Source: Sipunculus nudus
Lineage: Eukaryota; Annelida; Sipuncula; Golfingiida; Sipunculidae
Direction of reading: 5' to 3'
DNA: 64,000 bases
NCBI GenBank assembly: GCA_026874595.1
Contig: CM049308.1
Span: 35,396,027 to 35,460,026 of the forward strand
Shown: piece by piece, positions 33,601 to 59,800 of the stretch
Layout: each line of letters opens with the position of its first letter
Numbering within the stretch: the stretch's first letter is position 1
Translations under genes and position numbers: made by a program
Notes under the pieces: generated by a model
What the model was told of the DNA's origin: nothing
The model's database searches: none
Seen by the model: only the letters and a program-made list of their open reading frames with translations

Positions 33601-35530
33601 ACAGGTTAGAAATCATAACTGCTGGACCTTGAATCTTCTGACTTGACATCAAGGAAGAACCATGAAAATTCTTCTTTTAAACATGAAGTTAGGTCTCTGT
33701 TGCCCATATCCTCCCGAGCTATGGGGCTTGGAAGTACCATAACCACCCCCCCCCCCCCCCTCCCAGAATAATTAAAAACTTGATACATAAGCTCCAGCAT
33801 CTAAACAACAAATGCATTGATCACCATGATTCTTTTCATACATACTGATCATAGAGTGCTTCATCGGTTCCTGCAGACTTGTGGCCCGACCTTATTTTAA
33901 CGAATTTCTTTCTCTATTTTTGAGACCTTATAAAAAGCAGTCATCTATTAACAGGGGACAAATCATAACCCCTTGACCTAGAATCATTTTCCTTGACATC
34001 AAGGGAGGTCCAAGAAAAATCTCCTTGGAATCTTGAAATTAGGTGTCTGTTACCCATATCCTCTGAGCAATGGGGCTGGTATGTACCCCCCCCCCCCCCA
34101 GAATGACTAAAAATTTGATACATGAGGTCCAGTATCTGAACAACTATTGCATTGATCACCATGATTTTTTTGCATGCATATTGATCATGGAGTGTTTCAT
34201 CATTTCCTGCAGATTGGTGGCACCACCTGTATTTTTTTATTGTTACACATTCCCCCCCCCCCCCCTACTTTTATGACCTTCCTAAAAGCATGCATTCGTT
34301 AACAGGGCACAAATCATAACCATTGGAACTAGAAGCTTCTTACTCGACATCCTGGGAAGTCCTCCAAAAATCCATCTAATATCAGACTTGCCAATATCAG
34401 ACTTGCCAATACCAAATGGTCAATCAGCTGAGAGTCATGACCCATGGGTCACTTGTTCAATGCTGCCATTTACCTGAACTATGATATTATTAAATATCTT
34501 TTTTTATATGATACTTTTCTTTATATTTTTCAAATTTCAAGTTTAATGCATGTCAGCAAATTTTTCCATGTGACACACAGCTCTTTTTCTCACAACATGT
34601 TTACATATTTGATGTTGCAAAATGTATTTAAGACCATGTCTCAAGGAAGTATGCACATTTCAACATCCACAGCTGAAACAAATATATGATATTACCTGTT
34701 GAACTCCTGACCTGTGGATTTATGTGCAGTTGTAATAAATGTTGTAGAGTGGCGGAGAGAGCAAGGATGGAAGAGTACCGTAAAGAACTTGATGAAATCA
34801 TGAACAGAGTGAGCAGTCGCCCTCTTCTGTTTGAACGTACATCGCAGGTCAGTGATCTTTCAGCACACATCAGTTATACATTCAGCTTCTCGATATCTAC
34901 TGCATTTACATTTGTAATTCCATAGGAATTTGCATATGTAATTCACATGAAATTTCTGAAATTTTTTTTACAGTAAGTAGGTCTTTAATTTTGGATCAAA
35001 TGACAACTTTCATATTTGGTCACATTTTGTATGGTAGACAGGATTAGTACTGTAAGTGAAGAAATTAAAAAAAGTGTCAACTGCTGTTATACACAAATAC
35101 TACAGTTTTGACTGAATACGTTTGTTATAGTCTTTAAGTGTGTCTAGTCCTTGCTAAAGTGCATCGGGCTGTATTTACATGTTTTAAGGATACCAGTAGA
35201 TAAAAATTTGTTGGCTAGTTTAATGAGATTCTAATGTAACATTTTGTACATCAGTTCTGACATTGGTTTTAGATGTCTGCAAAGCAGAAAGCCGAAAAGA
35301 AATACCTGGCCACCTTGCAGCGTTCTGGACTGGACGAGGAGTTTGTTCAGAGCAGAGGGAGCATGTCGGCTGGCTTGGATGATCCTACGGGATATGAAGA
35401 GATTGATGAACAGTCACACACTGGCGGTCAGTACTCAGAGGATTTTGATGAGCAGTTCTCTGATGACAACAGGACACCTGAGGACACTTATGAGATAATT
35501 AATGATCAGAAAGATGTGGATATGGTTTGA
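28928..35530 (+). CDS. FAM161: FAM161 family centriole/cilium protein, 5 coding exons, 790 aa
   Basis: FAM161A/B proteins bind microtubules and sit in the inner scaffold of centrioles and basal bodies; human FAM161A loss causes a retinal dystrophy. Joined exons: 28928-30698, 31495-31570, 32126-32293, 34748-34847, 35273-35530, all GT..AG with matching phases. The N-terminal conserved helix SDETFYKKLLALKEENKK is at about 88-105. The charged FAM161 core follows: RITIPKPFSM (about 312), FKAKPVPAHVY (about 357) and FKAKPFPSHIF (about 431). The later exons carry coiled-coil-prone helices (MEEYRKELDEIMNRV; GLDEEFVQ) and an acidic C-terminus. An in-frame TAA at 28829-28831 precedes the first ATG. The ATG at 28943 (aacATGGC) has the better context and would give 785 residues. 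If intron 1 is kept, a stop at 30719-30721 gives a 597-residue form. Linkage suggests the FAM161B locus, but A/B assignment needs a tree. Confidence 0.92.
30700..31494 (+). other. FAM161: FAM161 intron 1, no repeat seen
   Basis: About 800 bp; no repeat family recognised. Retention would add a few codons and stop at 30721. Confidence 0.6.
31495..31570 (+). CDS. FAM161: FAM161 exon 2
   Basis: 76-bp exon, GSLSVSLDSIPAKMTQSADM..., matching the IPA(R/K)xT segment of the family. Acceptor cttcag|gct, donor aacag|gtatgc. Confidence 0.85.
32126..32293 (+). CDS. FAM161: FAM161 exon 3
   Basis: Basic coiled-coil segment beginning DRLRRMIQKEMDDVDKAKW. Acceptor ctccag|ggat, donor acag|gtatat, phase 2 at both ends. 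Confidence 0.9.
32563..34455 (-). mobile_element. Complete family-A element in FAM161 intron 3
   Basis: Same family as 18362-19580, reversed. The 3' hairpin side (tagctcagctgactg and agtcatctgagtta) is at 32563-32596. The 5' end (aacaagtgacccatgggtca in minus orientation, then ctcagctgatt) is at about 34425-34455. Between them are five or six units of about 320 bp containing ggtctctgttacccatatcc and gcattgatcaccatgattct, with three C runs of 12 or more. It fills most of the intron and is antisense to FAM161. Confidence 0.65.
34748..34847 (+). CDS. FAM161: FAM161 exon 4
   Basis: Encodes VAERARMEEYRKELDEIMNR and then RPLLFERTSQ, a clear match to the C-terminal family motif. Acceptor gttgtag|agt, donor cag|gtcagt. 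Confidence 0.92.
35273..35530 (+). CDS. FAM161: FAM161 exon 5 (last)
   Basis: Encodes MSAKQKAEKKYLATLQ, GLDEEFVQ and an acidic tail; stop TGA at 35528-35530. Acceptor ggttttag|atg. Confidence 0.92.
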   Translation: MSAKQKAEKKYLATLQRSGLDEEFVQSRGSMSAGLDDPTGYEEIDEQSHTGGQYSEDFDEQFSDDNRTPEDTYEIINDQKDVDMV

Positions 35531-35961
35531 TGGGATTAATTATAAGTTATAAGGAGGGTGCTGGCATTGTTTGATATCTGTAGTTATCCTGATATTAACA
35601 ACCCACAGTGGTAAGGTCATTGACGTGGGATATGAAGTTTACAGATGTGTATAGACAGGCACTTGGTTGCTTTTGTATCTTCAGCATGTTGTGTATATAT
35701 GCGATAGCACGAGGTGCAGTCACCTCCCTAGAGCTGTCCTAATATTAAAGGAAAGAGTACCGGTAGATTTTTGTATGGTTTTTAATTCTGCACTGGCTCC
35801 TGAAGAAACCATTAACTATCCAAGTTGATGTATATGCAGGATTCACTATAAAGGTGGCCAGTGTTTTTATGTGTACATATATAAATATATAAAAGGAAGA
35901 AGGTAGAGTTACCCTCCGTTGTTAAGTGCTCTATGGCCTACAGACTAGGTCAGAGCGATAT
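35531..35961 (+). other. FAM161: FAM161 3' untranslated region and flank
   Basis: The sequence after the stop includes an ATTAAA at about 35745, a possible weak polyadenylation signal, and an AATAAA-containing tract at about 36413. The true 3' end cannot be decided from sequence. Confidence 0.4.
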
Positions 35962-36134
35962 AACACTGAAGAAAAACAACACTGTAAATTCACCACAGTC
36001 TGTTTCACGGGATGCCACCTGATCATCAGGTGAATGATGTTGGAATCTAATTCTAACAACATTCACCTGATGATCGGGTCGCATCCCGTGAAACAGACTG
36101 TAGTGAATTTACAGTGTTGTTTTTCTTCAGTGTT
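35962..36134. mobile_element. Foldback MITE, near-complete palindrome
   Basis: The 173-bp segment is almost entirely self-complementary. The outer 24 bases of each arm match perfectly (aacactgaagaaaaacaaca... and its complement), and the arms reach about 77 bases with a few mismatches around a short loop near 36045. A (TA)n tract at 36139-36185 follows. It would form a long hairpin if transcribed as part of the FAM161 3' untranslated region. Confidence 0.85.
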
Positions 36135-36135
36135 T

Positions 36136-36188
<53 letters not shown>

Positions 36189-36238
36189 ACAAACTTGTCT
36201 TCAGTCAAGACAGGTTGTTACAACATGATTACTAGTTA

Positions 36239-36801
36239 AACGGTTGAGTGTCGTTTATCTGAACAGCTGAGGGGACCAGGTTTTTGTTCAGGTAAAGGAT
36301 TGTTTGGATAAAAGATTTCTCACATCACCATGATTGCCAATCTTCTGCCAGTACCAGAAATCATCAGATACTGACAGACTGGAATTAAGTAACCTTTAAT
36401 AAGGTGTAAAAATAATAAATGTGTTCAGTGAAATAAATGAAAATAGACAAATGAATGATCATTTAATTATCCTGTCCATTTTGAATTAAAAGTTCTGATA
36501 TATTAACAGTTAGGGTCTGGTCTGATAAAGTTTGTTCTGGTTGTTCACACTGGCCTTTGCAGCCTGATTTAAGGTGAGCTGATTATGACATGAACCCACC
36601 AGGTGGTGCACCACTCCTGCTGTCTGTGGAGATATTCTGTATCACTGCTCTTTTCTCTACATTTGGTTGGAATCAAATAATCTTTATTCATATAAACTTT
36701 TAAGATATTTTTCATTGTTTGGATATCAGATAAATGATCAAATTTTTGTTCTCAGCTTTGTTTTATATAAACATTTCTTCGGATAAACGATGCTCTGCTG
36801 T
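36239..36801. mobile_element. Pogo/Tigger-like MITE
   Basis: The left end gtgtcgtttatctgaac is matched by the right end ttcggataaacgatgct in inverse orientation, about 560 bp apart. The right side ends ctgctgTA. Ends of the cgtttatc(t/c)gaa type are typical of mariner/pogo-derived MITEs. The left terminal bases are degraded and no transposase is present. Confidence 0.5.
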
Positions 36802-39800
36802 ACTTGTGCAAAACCATGCTTCATAGACTTAATGTCAGATACTTGATATATGTAGAGATATAGAAGATATATAGTAGAGCATAATTCACACGATCATTGT
36901 TGTCATGTTATGATTGATAAAGATATGTATATGCCAAACAAAAGCAAGTGCTAGAAGTGAAAATCTGTCACAGGAACACAAATAGGCTTGTATGTTTATT
37001 TTTTAAGGAATTATGATATTCAGTGAACTCATAATTGAAGTTGCATATTTATCAGGCCACAACTAATGACTACTAGATTTTAGGGATCTCAAAAGTGATT
37101 ATTATGGTAGCTTTTAGATACACTGGATCGGCATGACGCATGTAACAATATTTTTATGATAAACATGTCTTCTTTGAAATATCAGTGTCTGTTGTTGATG
37201 TAAATTTAAAGCATCATTGAAATTATCTTGATGGTCTTGTGGTTCTCTGATATCATACTGTTGTGTAGAACTTGTAACCTTAATGATTATCAGTCATTGT
37301 GTATTGCTAAATCTAACAAGGATTTGCTACTGTCTACCTCCATTCTTATTAAATATATAATAGATTTGGTGCTGTGTCCTGTGCAGGCTTTAGTTGGCTG
37401 CAAGTATAACTTTCCATTATTTCAGCTCAAAGATTATTGCACATCAGTTGAAATGGAGCCAAGGGAGGGTCCATTGGTATTTTAGCATATCATTTAATAT
37501 TATATGTTGCTTAGCAATATTTCATTCTGTGGGTGATCATCAAACATGTATACTCACTTATGTATTTAGGTCATGTTCTCATCATGTTGACAGGTGTTCA
37601 TTACCTGTTGTTTTATTGTTATATGTTACTGTTATAATACTAATACAGGCTGAAACAGATATTTGTCACGGCTGTAATGGGGTACTGTAACAAGATGAAA
37701 CATGTCATCAGCTGAAATTTAGGTCCTGCATATTAAATGTTACATTGCTCACTTTAACCCTTTCAGTATGAATTTTCTTCCCTTTCATCATTTTGATGCT
37801 CCTGAATTAATTAGTGAGGAGGCAAATTATAACGGTTTGTGGGTAACTTTGGCCATGGTCATTATTAAGATGTCATTTAACTGAATAGCATTAACTTTCA
37901 TTATAAACCCACTTGTACAGTTTTATTTTTAATTTTAATTAAAGTACCATATTGGATTACAAATATCAAGAACTCAGAAAAGGTGCATGCATTCTGAATT
38001 TTGAACTTAATTATACCAGCAGGGTTTGCCAGCATTCAGAGAAAGTCACTTTTTCAAGGTTAGTGACAAGTCAAAGAAATGACCTTAAGTCATGGAAATA
38101 TGTGATTATAAGGGGGAAGTCAGGGATTTGAGACAACTATAGCAACCATGGCTGACTATCAGCTCCAAACATCTTCATAATACCAAGTATAATGCAATGC
38201 TATCACAGACTTTGATTCCACAACCTTCTCTGATGTCTATTTCATGAATAAAGACTGCACATTTGGGCTGAAATCTCAACTGCCAATCAAATCCAAAAAT
38301 AAAATGCCAACAATACACTGTTTACAAGCCGTCTGAACTAGAACGGGACCGGCTTATTTGATTGGTCAGATTCTGGATGCATGCCTTCCAGGCAGTGACA
38401 AGTGTTTGATCAAAACGCCACACAAGACATCTTCGTTAAACAAGTGTACATTAGTAATTTGATTTGTTCAATTGCTTATTCAATATTTATGAAATAGACA
38501 CCAAAGAGGGTCATGGAATCGAGCTGTGTGAAAGCGTATATCAACAGACTTTGGTACAGTATGAAGATGTTTTGAAAGGGCTTTACATTCAGTGAATTCT
38601 TATTTAATATTCTTTGTAATTTCAATTTAAATTTTAGTGTCAATGAAGGTTTAAACATTGTTTTCAATAAAATTTGTGTATTAGTGGATTCAGGTAAGCT
38701 ATATTATGAGGTTATGAAAATAAATTCAACATTTTATTTAACCTTGAAAACAAACCAAAAGTCAGTGATTAGTCAGGGAATTCTTTTACATTTGGCTGCT
38801 GGCAAACCAGACAAGATGAGCATGTGAGCACTGGTCCAACTTGAAAGAAAATATGTATGTAATAGAGAGATAAAATTGTTAGGTAAAATTTATAAAATAT
38901 TTTTGGGTGATATTCCATTTCAAAATATGCAATTTCCCAGGTTACAAAGAAATGTCCTGTTCAACTGTACCTGGAATGATAAATTTGAAATATGGTTTTA
39001 ATGCATGATTAGTGCTCAACAAGTGATGCAGTTTATCAAGCATCAGATCAAAAATGCAGATGGCCTCCAAAAAATTACTCTTTAATACATGACCAAGTTT
39101 TTTTATTGCATTCCAAGAGGCTCTTGTTACATGTTTGTATGTATATATTTTATATTTTCTGTGATATAGGGATCCATATTTTCCCTGAATTAATGTGTTA
39201 AGATCATTTAATAATGACGTTATCATCCTGATCATTGTTCCATGTACCATTAACTGTTATGTATTGAAAGCATAAGGAGAGGACCATACTCACTTATACC
39301 TCATCAATGCCGGGCTGGATTGTAAATCAAACAGAGGACGTGCAGAATAGATGGTAGTTTTTTTCAAGACCGTGCTTGCATCATCACATGTAACATGTTA
39401 GTTGATTGATTGAAGAAAAATATAGCAATATATTATTTGATACACAAATTTTGTGTTCTTTGATGAATAGTCTTTTGAATGTTGATAGAGCTAGAGTGGC
39501 TAATATCTTGGTCAAACCTTCTATTCTGCACATCACTGATTTTAGTACTGGTCATTGCTACAAGATATCTAATACCTGTAGAGTGTGGCAAGCCAAATTT
39601 GAGTTTTCAGTTTCCATCTTAAACGTTAATCTTGTGATTGTTTTATCACTGTTGTAAGGTTGATCAGGATGTTGACATGTCTATGCTATAAATTTAGTTT
39701 ACAACTTATTTGTGTTGAACTGTTGATGATTTGAATGTATGCAGATGGAGTGCAGGTGTGATGAATACTGTGGCAAAAAACACCTTTGATAGCAACAAGA

Positions 39801-41374
39801 ATATTGATGACACATACATGTATATACATCCACTACAAGAAGTAACACTTGACACTTCCATATCAAACCACAGATGATGTGTTATTATGCTTTAATAAAA
39901 TAATGAAGCCACTTCGCCTACCAGGACATTCACCACAGTTATCTTTGGCAGCAAAGGAAAACCACAAAGTCCTGTAGTTTTGGTAGATAACCAACCAGAT
40001 GCAATACTTCCACTTAAAATAGTTAACACCACCAAAGTCTTAATTACTTTTTTTCACACTCAATTTCTCCCATCGATATTTGCATTTTACAGTTTCATGG
40101 GATGTGGGGTAATCTCATTTATCAGAGAAACTGTTGTTTAAGCTATTGCTTGTTACTGTAGAAATCCTTCCTGAAGCTCATTTGAAATGAAAAGCATCAC
40201 ATAGTTACATTTTAAGAAACTTGTGCATTTTGGTAAAAATGATATTTTTTTGCAATATTTTCTTTTCATATAACACATGGTGGTAGCACTAGATATATCT
40301 GTAATTAACAAACTACAAGTGTGTGTGATTTTTGACGAATTGACTTCAGAGATGAAAATAATTTTTTGGGTGATATTTGCTCCCATTACACATTGATGAT
40401 TCACTACAACACATTCACAGTGGTGGCTGAAATAACACTTATCAGCAGCATTTCATGGATATATGTATATAAATATATGACATTTCCCTAAAAAACAGTT
40501 GAGCCTGGCAACTGATGTAATCCTTAAGACTTACAGCTTGGCCAAAGGACAAACAAATATCATTTATATTAGTCTCTGGATCCTGCGAATTATAAACTTG
40601 TACATGACCAGTACTATGATAAATGAAAGATGAAAATGTCTACCAGGTTTTGACTGTAAACAGATTGCTATTTACCAGCTGTGTAAGATTACCCAAGTAT
40701 TGCACTGCATGGGCAATAGAGCAACATCCAGTTGTTAAATCCCCTATTCAACCAAGCTGTCAAATTATGACAGATTTATGAGATTTGACAAATTTTTGTA
40801 CTAATACCAGATTATTAGGTGACAAGCCTGAGTAGTGTGATATAAATGCCTTGTCAATAAATAAAATGTCATGTCTGAGGAAGGCTCAGCTGTCTTGTGT
40901 TTGACCAAGTTGTAAACCAAACACATTTATTCAAATGACTGAAATATGCACACCGTTTTAATACTGATAGATTGAGATTCTGTTGTCACCATTATAAAAT
41001 CATTTAACATTTTCATCTCCTTTGGCTACATTTTAAATACTAACATGCAGGGGTTACTGTATGACTTAACTTTCCCCACATACTGAAGCTTAGCTCAAGA
41101 GGAAATTTTATATAACATCCTTACACCAACACAAAACCAACATAGCCCGAACGACATGTTTCAGTTCTTAACGTGGAATTAGCAACGTCCAATACAAACT
41201 TACAACATGAATTTGATTTGTTTTAAATATAAGTTGCAGTTTGGAAATCTGCCCATGCTTTCTAAGTATATATTAGGGACTTGGTACTAGATAATATACG
41301 CATGAGCCAGATGGAATTCTGCAGTATTTCAAAGTTCAGCTGGCACCCCCATTCTGTAGCTACATGTTTAGGTG
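36802..41374. other. Intergenic between FAM161 and ZNF410, no gene recognised
   Basis: About 4.6 kb of AT-rich sequence. Frames of 60-100 codons on both strands have no recognisable motif. FAM161 and ZNF410 converge here, so the 3' untranslated regions of both may extend into it. Confidence 0.5.
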
Positions 41375-41377
41375 TAA

Positions 41378-41714
41378 GGCCAAAATAAAAAAAAGGTATG
41401 GTTCTCAGGCACTTTTTTTCAGAAATCAATGCGGGCGGGCGCTTTTTTTATTTTTAATTTTTTGGTATGTTTCGATAAAAATGTCAAATGATAAGGGAAA
41501 AGCATGAAAATAACAGTTTTATTTTGCTAAAGAAGTAAAAACACTACAAAACAAAGGAAATTGTATGGTTTTTATTTTCTTGAAAGAAATGTCGGAGCGG
41601 CAGCAGCTCAAAATTGGAAAGTTTTTATTGAGAACAAAATAAAAATTTTTGATGCGGGGGTTTAAAATTGATGAGGGCGGTGCCTGAGAACCATACCTTT
41701 AATTTTTTTTGGCC
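41378..41714. mobile_element. PIF/Harbinger-like MITE, 337 bp, copy 1
   Basis: Terminal inverted repeats of about 35 bp begin GGCCAAAATAAAAAAAAGG and contain ggttctcaggcac. The element is flanked by a 3-bp duplication TAA (41375-41377 and 41715-41717). A TWA target with GGCC-type ends fits PIF/Harbinger. Confidence 0.75.
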
Positions 41715-41929
41715 TAACAGGCTATTTTTTCCATCTGTGGCTTATGGTGAGCCCATACTGATCTTGTTTGACACTTCTAGTGATGTGTCTTCCACAAGTT
41801 GCCTAAACAGTTTTAACGAAGTCTCAGGACAGTCCATGATTACATGCTGAACACAAGCTGACCACATCGATATAATTAAGGGGATTTATATCACTTTCTA
41901 ATACTTATTGTGATGGCCCCTGTGAATTC

Positions 41930-42435
41930 CCCTGAATGTTGCTGATTTGCGTGATATTCAGTATTCGCATGCCAACGTCGAATGTAGCTAATTCAGGTGT
42001 GGTAATGATATGTGAAATACAAATGTCTCTTATTATTGGGTTTTCAGCAAAGCTAATTACTGCCCTTTAAGGAATGAGAATTTTCCAATAGAATATCCAA
42101 GGTGAATCTTCACAGTACAGACGCTATAACACATGAACAAGGGCTGGTTAGAAGGTGTTATGCTGGTGTAGTGTGAGGTGCATGCGGGGGCCAGGCATAT
42201 GACAAAAGATGTCCTCAGTGAATCTTAGGACCCCTCATCAAAGTGCATGTTCTCAGATTTCCCTAAATATCACATGCAAATATTGAATGTAATTAGTTTA
42301 TGTGATTCCTATGGTGTTCTCATGCGAATATTGAACATCAGGTATATGTGAAATTTTTTATATGCGCATGTTAATATCAAAGGTCACTAATTTATGTAAT
42401 TTTTGTGATATTCACATGCCAATATTTAATTAAGT
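41930..42435. repeat. Degenerate short-period repeat
   Basis: Repeated variants of gatattcacatgcgaatatt, tgaatgtaattagttta and tgtgatt occur at irregular spacing of about 60-70 bp. Confidence 0.45.
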
Positions 42436-42629
42436 GACTGATATTCGCTATCAAATATCTTTCCAACTTCATTCCCGTTTTGAACCTCTCTTATGCATAC
42501 AGGTACAAGGATTTTTCACAATGCACCAACACAATGTGCAAATATTACACATTTCCACAACCTCAATGCTGTACATCCCATATATATATATAAATATAAT
42601 ATATATTTGTTTTTCCAATGGCTGTATGG

Positions 42630-55728
<13,099 letters not shown>

Positions 55729-56078
55729 GGCATCATCTGTCTGTAAAATATTGTTTAAGAAACAAGGTATCAGTAAAACAGGTAGGACCCACTGTGTGCA
55801 TTTATAGTGATGGCTATTTCAGTTTCATATTGATAAACTATGTTTAACTGGTTGTTCCTGTGTCATGACAAATATTTAAACTGATGTCAAAGTATCTTAT
55901 GTAAATCTATATAGTTTGAAAATTAAATTAATTGCAAATGTATTTTAGTTATACAATGAAATAAATCTATTTGTAGTTTCAAAAACTAACCTTAAACATT
56001 ACATTTGCAAGGTGTCACAGCTGGCATAAAGTTGGACTCAATTTATAGGCTTTCTGTTAACAAATTTTCTTTCTGTTA

Positions 56079-56415
56079 GGCCAAAAAAAATTAAAGGTAT
56101 GGTTCTCAGGCACCGCCCGCATCAATTTTAAACCCCCGCATCAAAAATTTTTATTTTGATTTTCAATAAAAACTTTCCTATTTTGAGCTGCTGCCGCTCC
56201 GACATTTCTTTCAAGAAGATAAAACCATACAATTTTCTTTGTTTTGTAGTGCTTTTACTTATTTATCAAAATAAAACTGTTATTTTCATGCTTTTACCTT
56301 ACCATTTGACATTTTTATCGAAACATACCAAAAAATTTAAAATAAAAAAAGCGCCCATCCGCACTGATTTCTGAAAAAAAGTGCCTGAGAACCATACCTT
56401 TTTTTTATTTTGGCC
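56079..56415. mobile_element. PIF/Harbinger-like MITE, 337 bp, copy 2
   Basis: Same ends and same length as 41378-41714 but reversed inside. The flanking duplication is TTA (56076-56078 and 56416-56418). Confidence 0.78.
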
Positions 56416-56559
56416 TTAACACATTTTTTTTTAGAAATATTCAGTGAAGAAGGTATGGATATTTTGCATAGAAATTATGACAGCCATTGCCAACATGCAC
56501 TTCAATCCCCTTAAATTGTAGCCTTGTTCCAGCCCTCTGACATTAGAGGGTCTACAACC

Positions 56560-57090
56560 AGCTTACCGGCTGTCAGAGGAATCCACTTTAAGGCTCTATG
56601 AGGATGCAAATATTTTCGTTATTTCTGAAAATGCCTCATGGCCTACAGGTACAATGTCAAATGACATAAACCAGACTAATTGTTAGCTTTTTCTTACAAC
56701 ACCAAATATGAGTGAGAAAAGTTCTGTTTTAACTTAGCATATTGGTAAATCCCTCTGCATTTATTTTGAAGTTCTGACAACATGAATACAAGCATGGCTT
56801 GCATGGGTTACTGGACCCAGCCAACTTGTACGCGATACAGGAAATGATTCTTTACCATAAAGATGGAGTTTCAGTTTGGGTTGTGAGTAAACGTATTCTT
56901 TTGTGTTAATGCATCATTTGTAGCCTAATAGTATTGTTAAGATTATGGGCCGTTTACCACAATATGAATCAGAATGCATCATGATGGAAGATCACTGCAA
57001 TGCATTCCTCAATATTGCTTGTATCACAACTCAAGTAAGTTTACCAGCCCAATTATCAGTACCTCCTGAGTCAGTTGTCACAGCTACTGA
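56560..57090 (+). repeat. Dispersed repeat family G, copy near ZNF410
   Basis: Matches 11880-12445 over most of its length (aggatgcaaatattttcgt, acataaaccagact, catggcttgcatgggttact). It lies upstream of the first coding ZNF410 exon. Confidence 0.6.
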
Positions 57091-58840
57091 AATTGGGTCT
57101 CAATGTGCAGAATTATAATGATATAAGCCATCTGTGAACAACACCACGGAAAAACCATGTCTTCCCTATATTGTGAAAGTAAACAAAAAAAAATATGTTC
57201 ACTTCTCTTATGTGTCTGTGTCATCATAGTGACATTAATTTCACACATATGTTAAAATTCTATAATCCAGAATAGTTGAAGTTGGCAATTCTGCACTGGG
57301 GAAGAGGCATATCATGAAAATGAACAAGCTTTTTTGTGTATCTTAAAAATAAATTGTTTCAATTTGGCTTTAATATATAAATATAAATAAATTTTAGAGC
57401 CACTGATACATTCATATTTTGAATCCTAGGAATATCTTCTATAAAATAAGCTCGCTCTCTCTCTCTATATATATAAATATGAATAAAAGTTTTGTTGTAA
57501 GTCTGAAGATTTTAAAGTTTAAAGCAAAAATTTCATTTCACAAAAAAGCCAATTTATCTCACCTCTGGCAATAAGTATGCATTCAACAATAATATAACCT
57601 TAACATCCCTAAAATATCTCTAAGCATATTTTTTATTATAATTTATATATATATATCATCTACACAGGCTTTTCAGTCCCTCCTGAATTACTTTTTACCA
57701 TTTTCACTTATTTTAACACAAAAAGTTAAGTCTGTATATATTAAATATAAGGTGTCTACCTGTTATGCAGGTTGAGCTTATGATTCCAGGGCATGCCCAT
57801 TAAAAATGAGGTCACCTGGCTATCCTGGCTTTCAGTTTCACTAATTAAGGGTCAATAAACAGGACCCAGCTCATCAAGATAAGCAGTGTTCAAGTTCTAA
57901 AGACCTTTTGAAGGTCACAATCAAAAGTTTCATTGAAGTCTTAGCCCCATTTGCCAGCCAAATGAAGAATGTGTTGGTTCTCCCAACACATACATGTCGG
58001 TCAATTTAAATGCTACTTTTCCTAATGATGAACTACCTGTATTAAGTTCTCATAAAACACATTTTTGTCACAAAATGGGTTAGACATTGACCTAGTTGTT
58101 CACACAGATTCAGGTAAATGAACATTTTATGACTTTTAGACCATAATGGGACCAAGAAATGAAAGTAAGACCATAAAGCAGCCTAACAAAAACTTGCACC
58201 AAGGCCAGAAAGAGGGAAATTTGCAATTTTTAGCACCATATCTGAATATAAGATATATATTATTATTTATTTTGCAGCCTGTTTGACTTATGATTCATGG
58301 AATCACAAGAAAGTGTCTATATGTTATACAGTTAAGTTATTATAATTTAAGAATTATTGTGAAGACATAAATGAAGCCCTTGCCCAATTTGGAGCATATC
58401 CAGAATTGGATCTATTTTCTGGAACATGAAAACATATAAATAACAGTCTGGTCACACTTTCTCATTAGTGTTCTTGCAGATGTCCCTACATTCATTTCAT
58501 CTATTCTAACATGAATTACCAGTGAACATTAAAAGTCTCCATAGTTGGCAATCGAGCATACAGTCTATAGCTCAGGAGTCCTACTGACTGAGCCGAGAAG
58601 ATGAGGTGTCAGTGGGGGTGATTTTGTTTCATTTATAGTTATGAGTCAAGTGCCATCTTTCATGTAAATGGGGATTCATTTTAAAAATGAACAGCTTAAG
58701 GTCTAATCATCGTCAAAAATCATAAAAATTACATTTTTCTGAAAAACATCTGGTTTAATAGATGTTTGCTATATCTATCTTTTCACAAAAACACATTCCT
58801 AAGCTTATATTGTATCAATTAGAAAAATAAGTATTTTTAT
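57091..58840. other. ZNF410: ZNF410 5' intron, nothing recognised
   Basis: AT-rich, with a (CT)n(AT)n microsatellite at about 57452-57480. No exon or repeat family identified. Confidence 0.5.
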
Positions 58841-58849
58841 TCAGATGTC

Positions 58850-59800
58850 AACCCCACGTGGGGTGCAAACAAGACCAGCTGTCAGCTCGGCGAGAGTAAG
58901 CAGCGTTTAAGTTGCTTATTGGTTAACCATGCGCTCGCGGTATTAGGCAAATGGTTGATTGACAGGCGTGGGGAAGCCGCGGTCAGTCAGCCAGGAAAGA
59001 GCTTATCTTTATTACCGGCACTTACTAATTGGCACTAATTAATACAAACATGTCCCCCCTATACCCCAGAAGTAAACTGTACATCGTACTCCTCCTTACT
59101 GATTGTTATTTCTGTAATATTGACCCTGTTATACACTATAACATTTTCTCCCAGGGTCCATCATTACATCGCCAAAACCATTACCGAATACATCGTTCCT
59201 TCTTCTATAATATACACTATCTTCAAACTGGACGTCATGGGTCGAAGAAAATAGAGTAGAATGAGCGAAGATAAAATTCGCTATTTGAACGAGAAACAGT
59301 CACATACTGCTGATCACAAGGTTCCCGTGTCGTTAGTGGAGGATGTAGATAAACGCTGAGGGTGGTGCAGCAAAATGGGACAGCGTTGCATGAATTAAAT
59401 TTGTGAGAGGAACGCGGCACCAAGTTACACCACCACGTCGCCTGCCAACAAATTTTGCGAAGTGAACCGCGCCGGAGTCTTAGCTATGAGAGCGATCGGT
59501 AAAGGAAGAGCGGCCGCAGCACGATTTAGCGCGTATATGACTGGTGTAAATAAATCTAATGAGAGAGGGAAATATGTGTTGCTGCTAGCTATGTAGTGTC
59601 TCATATATAATTGTGAGAGGGAGAGACAAGCTGTTAATTGGATTAGGGTATATGGTGGTCTGAATGAGAACACAGAGTAAACAGAGTGATCGTTCTTATC
59701 AGTCACTTCACACCTGATGCGTGCCCCGGCGCGGTAGCCCATGACCTGATTACTGATGACCGACCCCTCGGACCAGTAAGCTCCGCCTACTTTAGTTTGA
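58850..59800 (-). promoter_or_regulatory. ZNF410: Candidate ZNF410 promoter and first non-coding exon
   Basis: CpG-richer than its surroundings, notably 58870-59000 and 59440-59530, with gcgccggggcacgcatcag on the gene strand at about 59712-59730 followed by a possible donor cag|gtgtga. It is the first CpG-rich stretch 5' of the coding exon whose acceptor at 55741 demands an upstream exon. A GC-box-like ggcgg occurs at about 59780. The exact start is unknown, and a promoter for a gene on the other strand is possible. Confidence 0.35.

Noticed and set aside
59425-59742. 105-codon minus-strand frame starting MGYRAGARIRCEV
   Set aside because: Its possible donor (cag|gtgtga) leaves phase 2, which does not fit the frame of the first ZNF410 coding exon. 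More likely untranslated promoter-side sequence.
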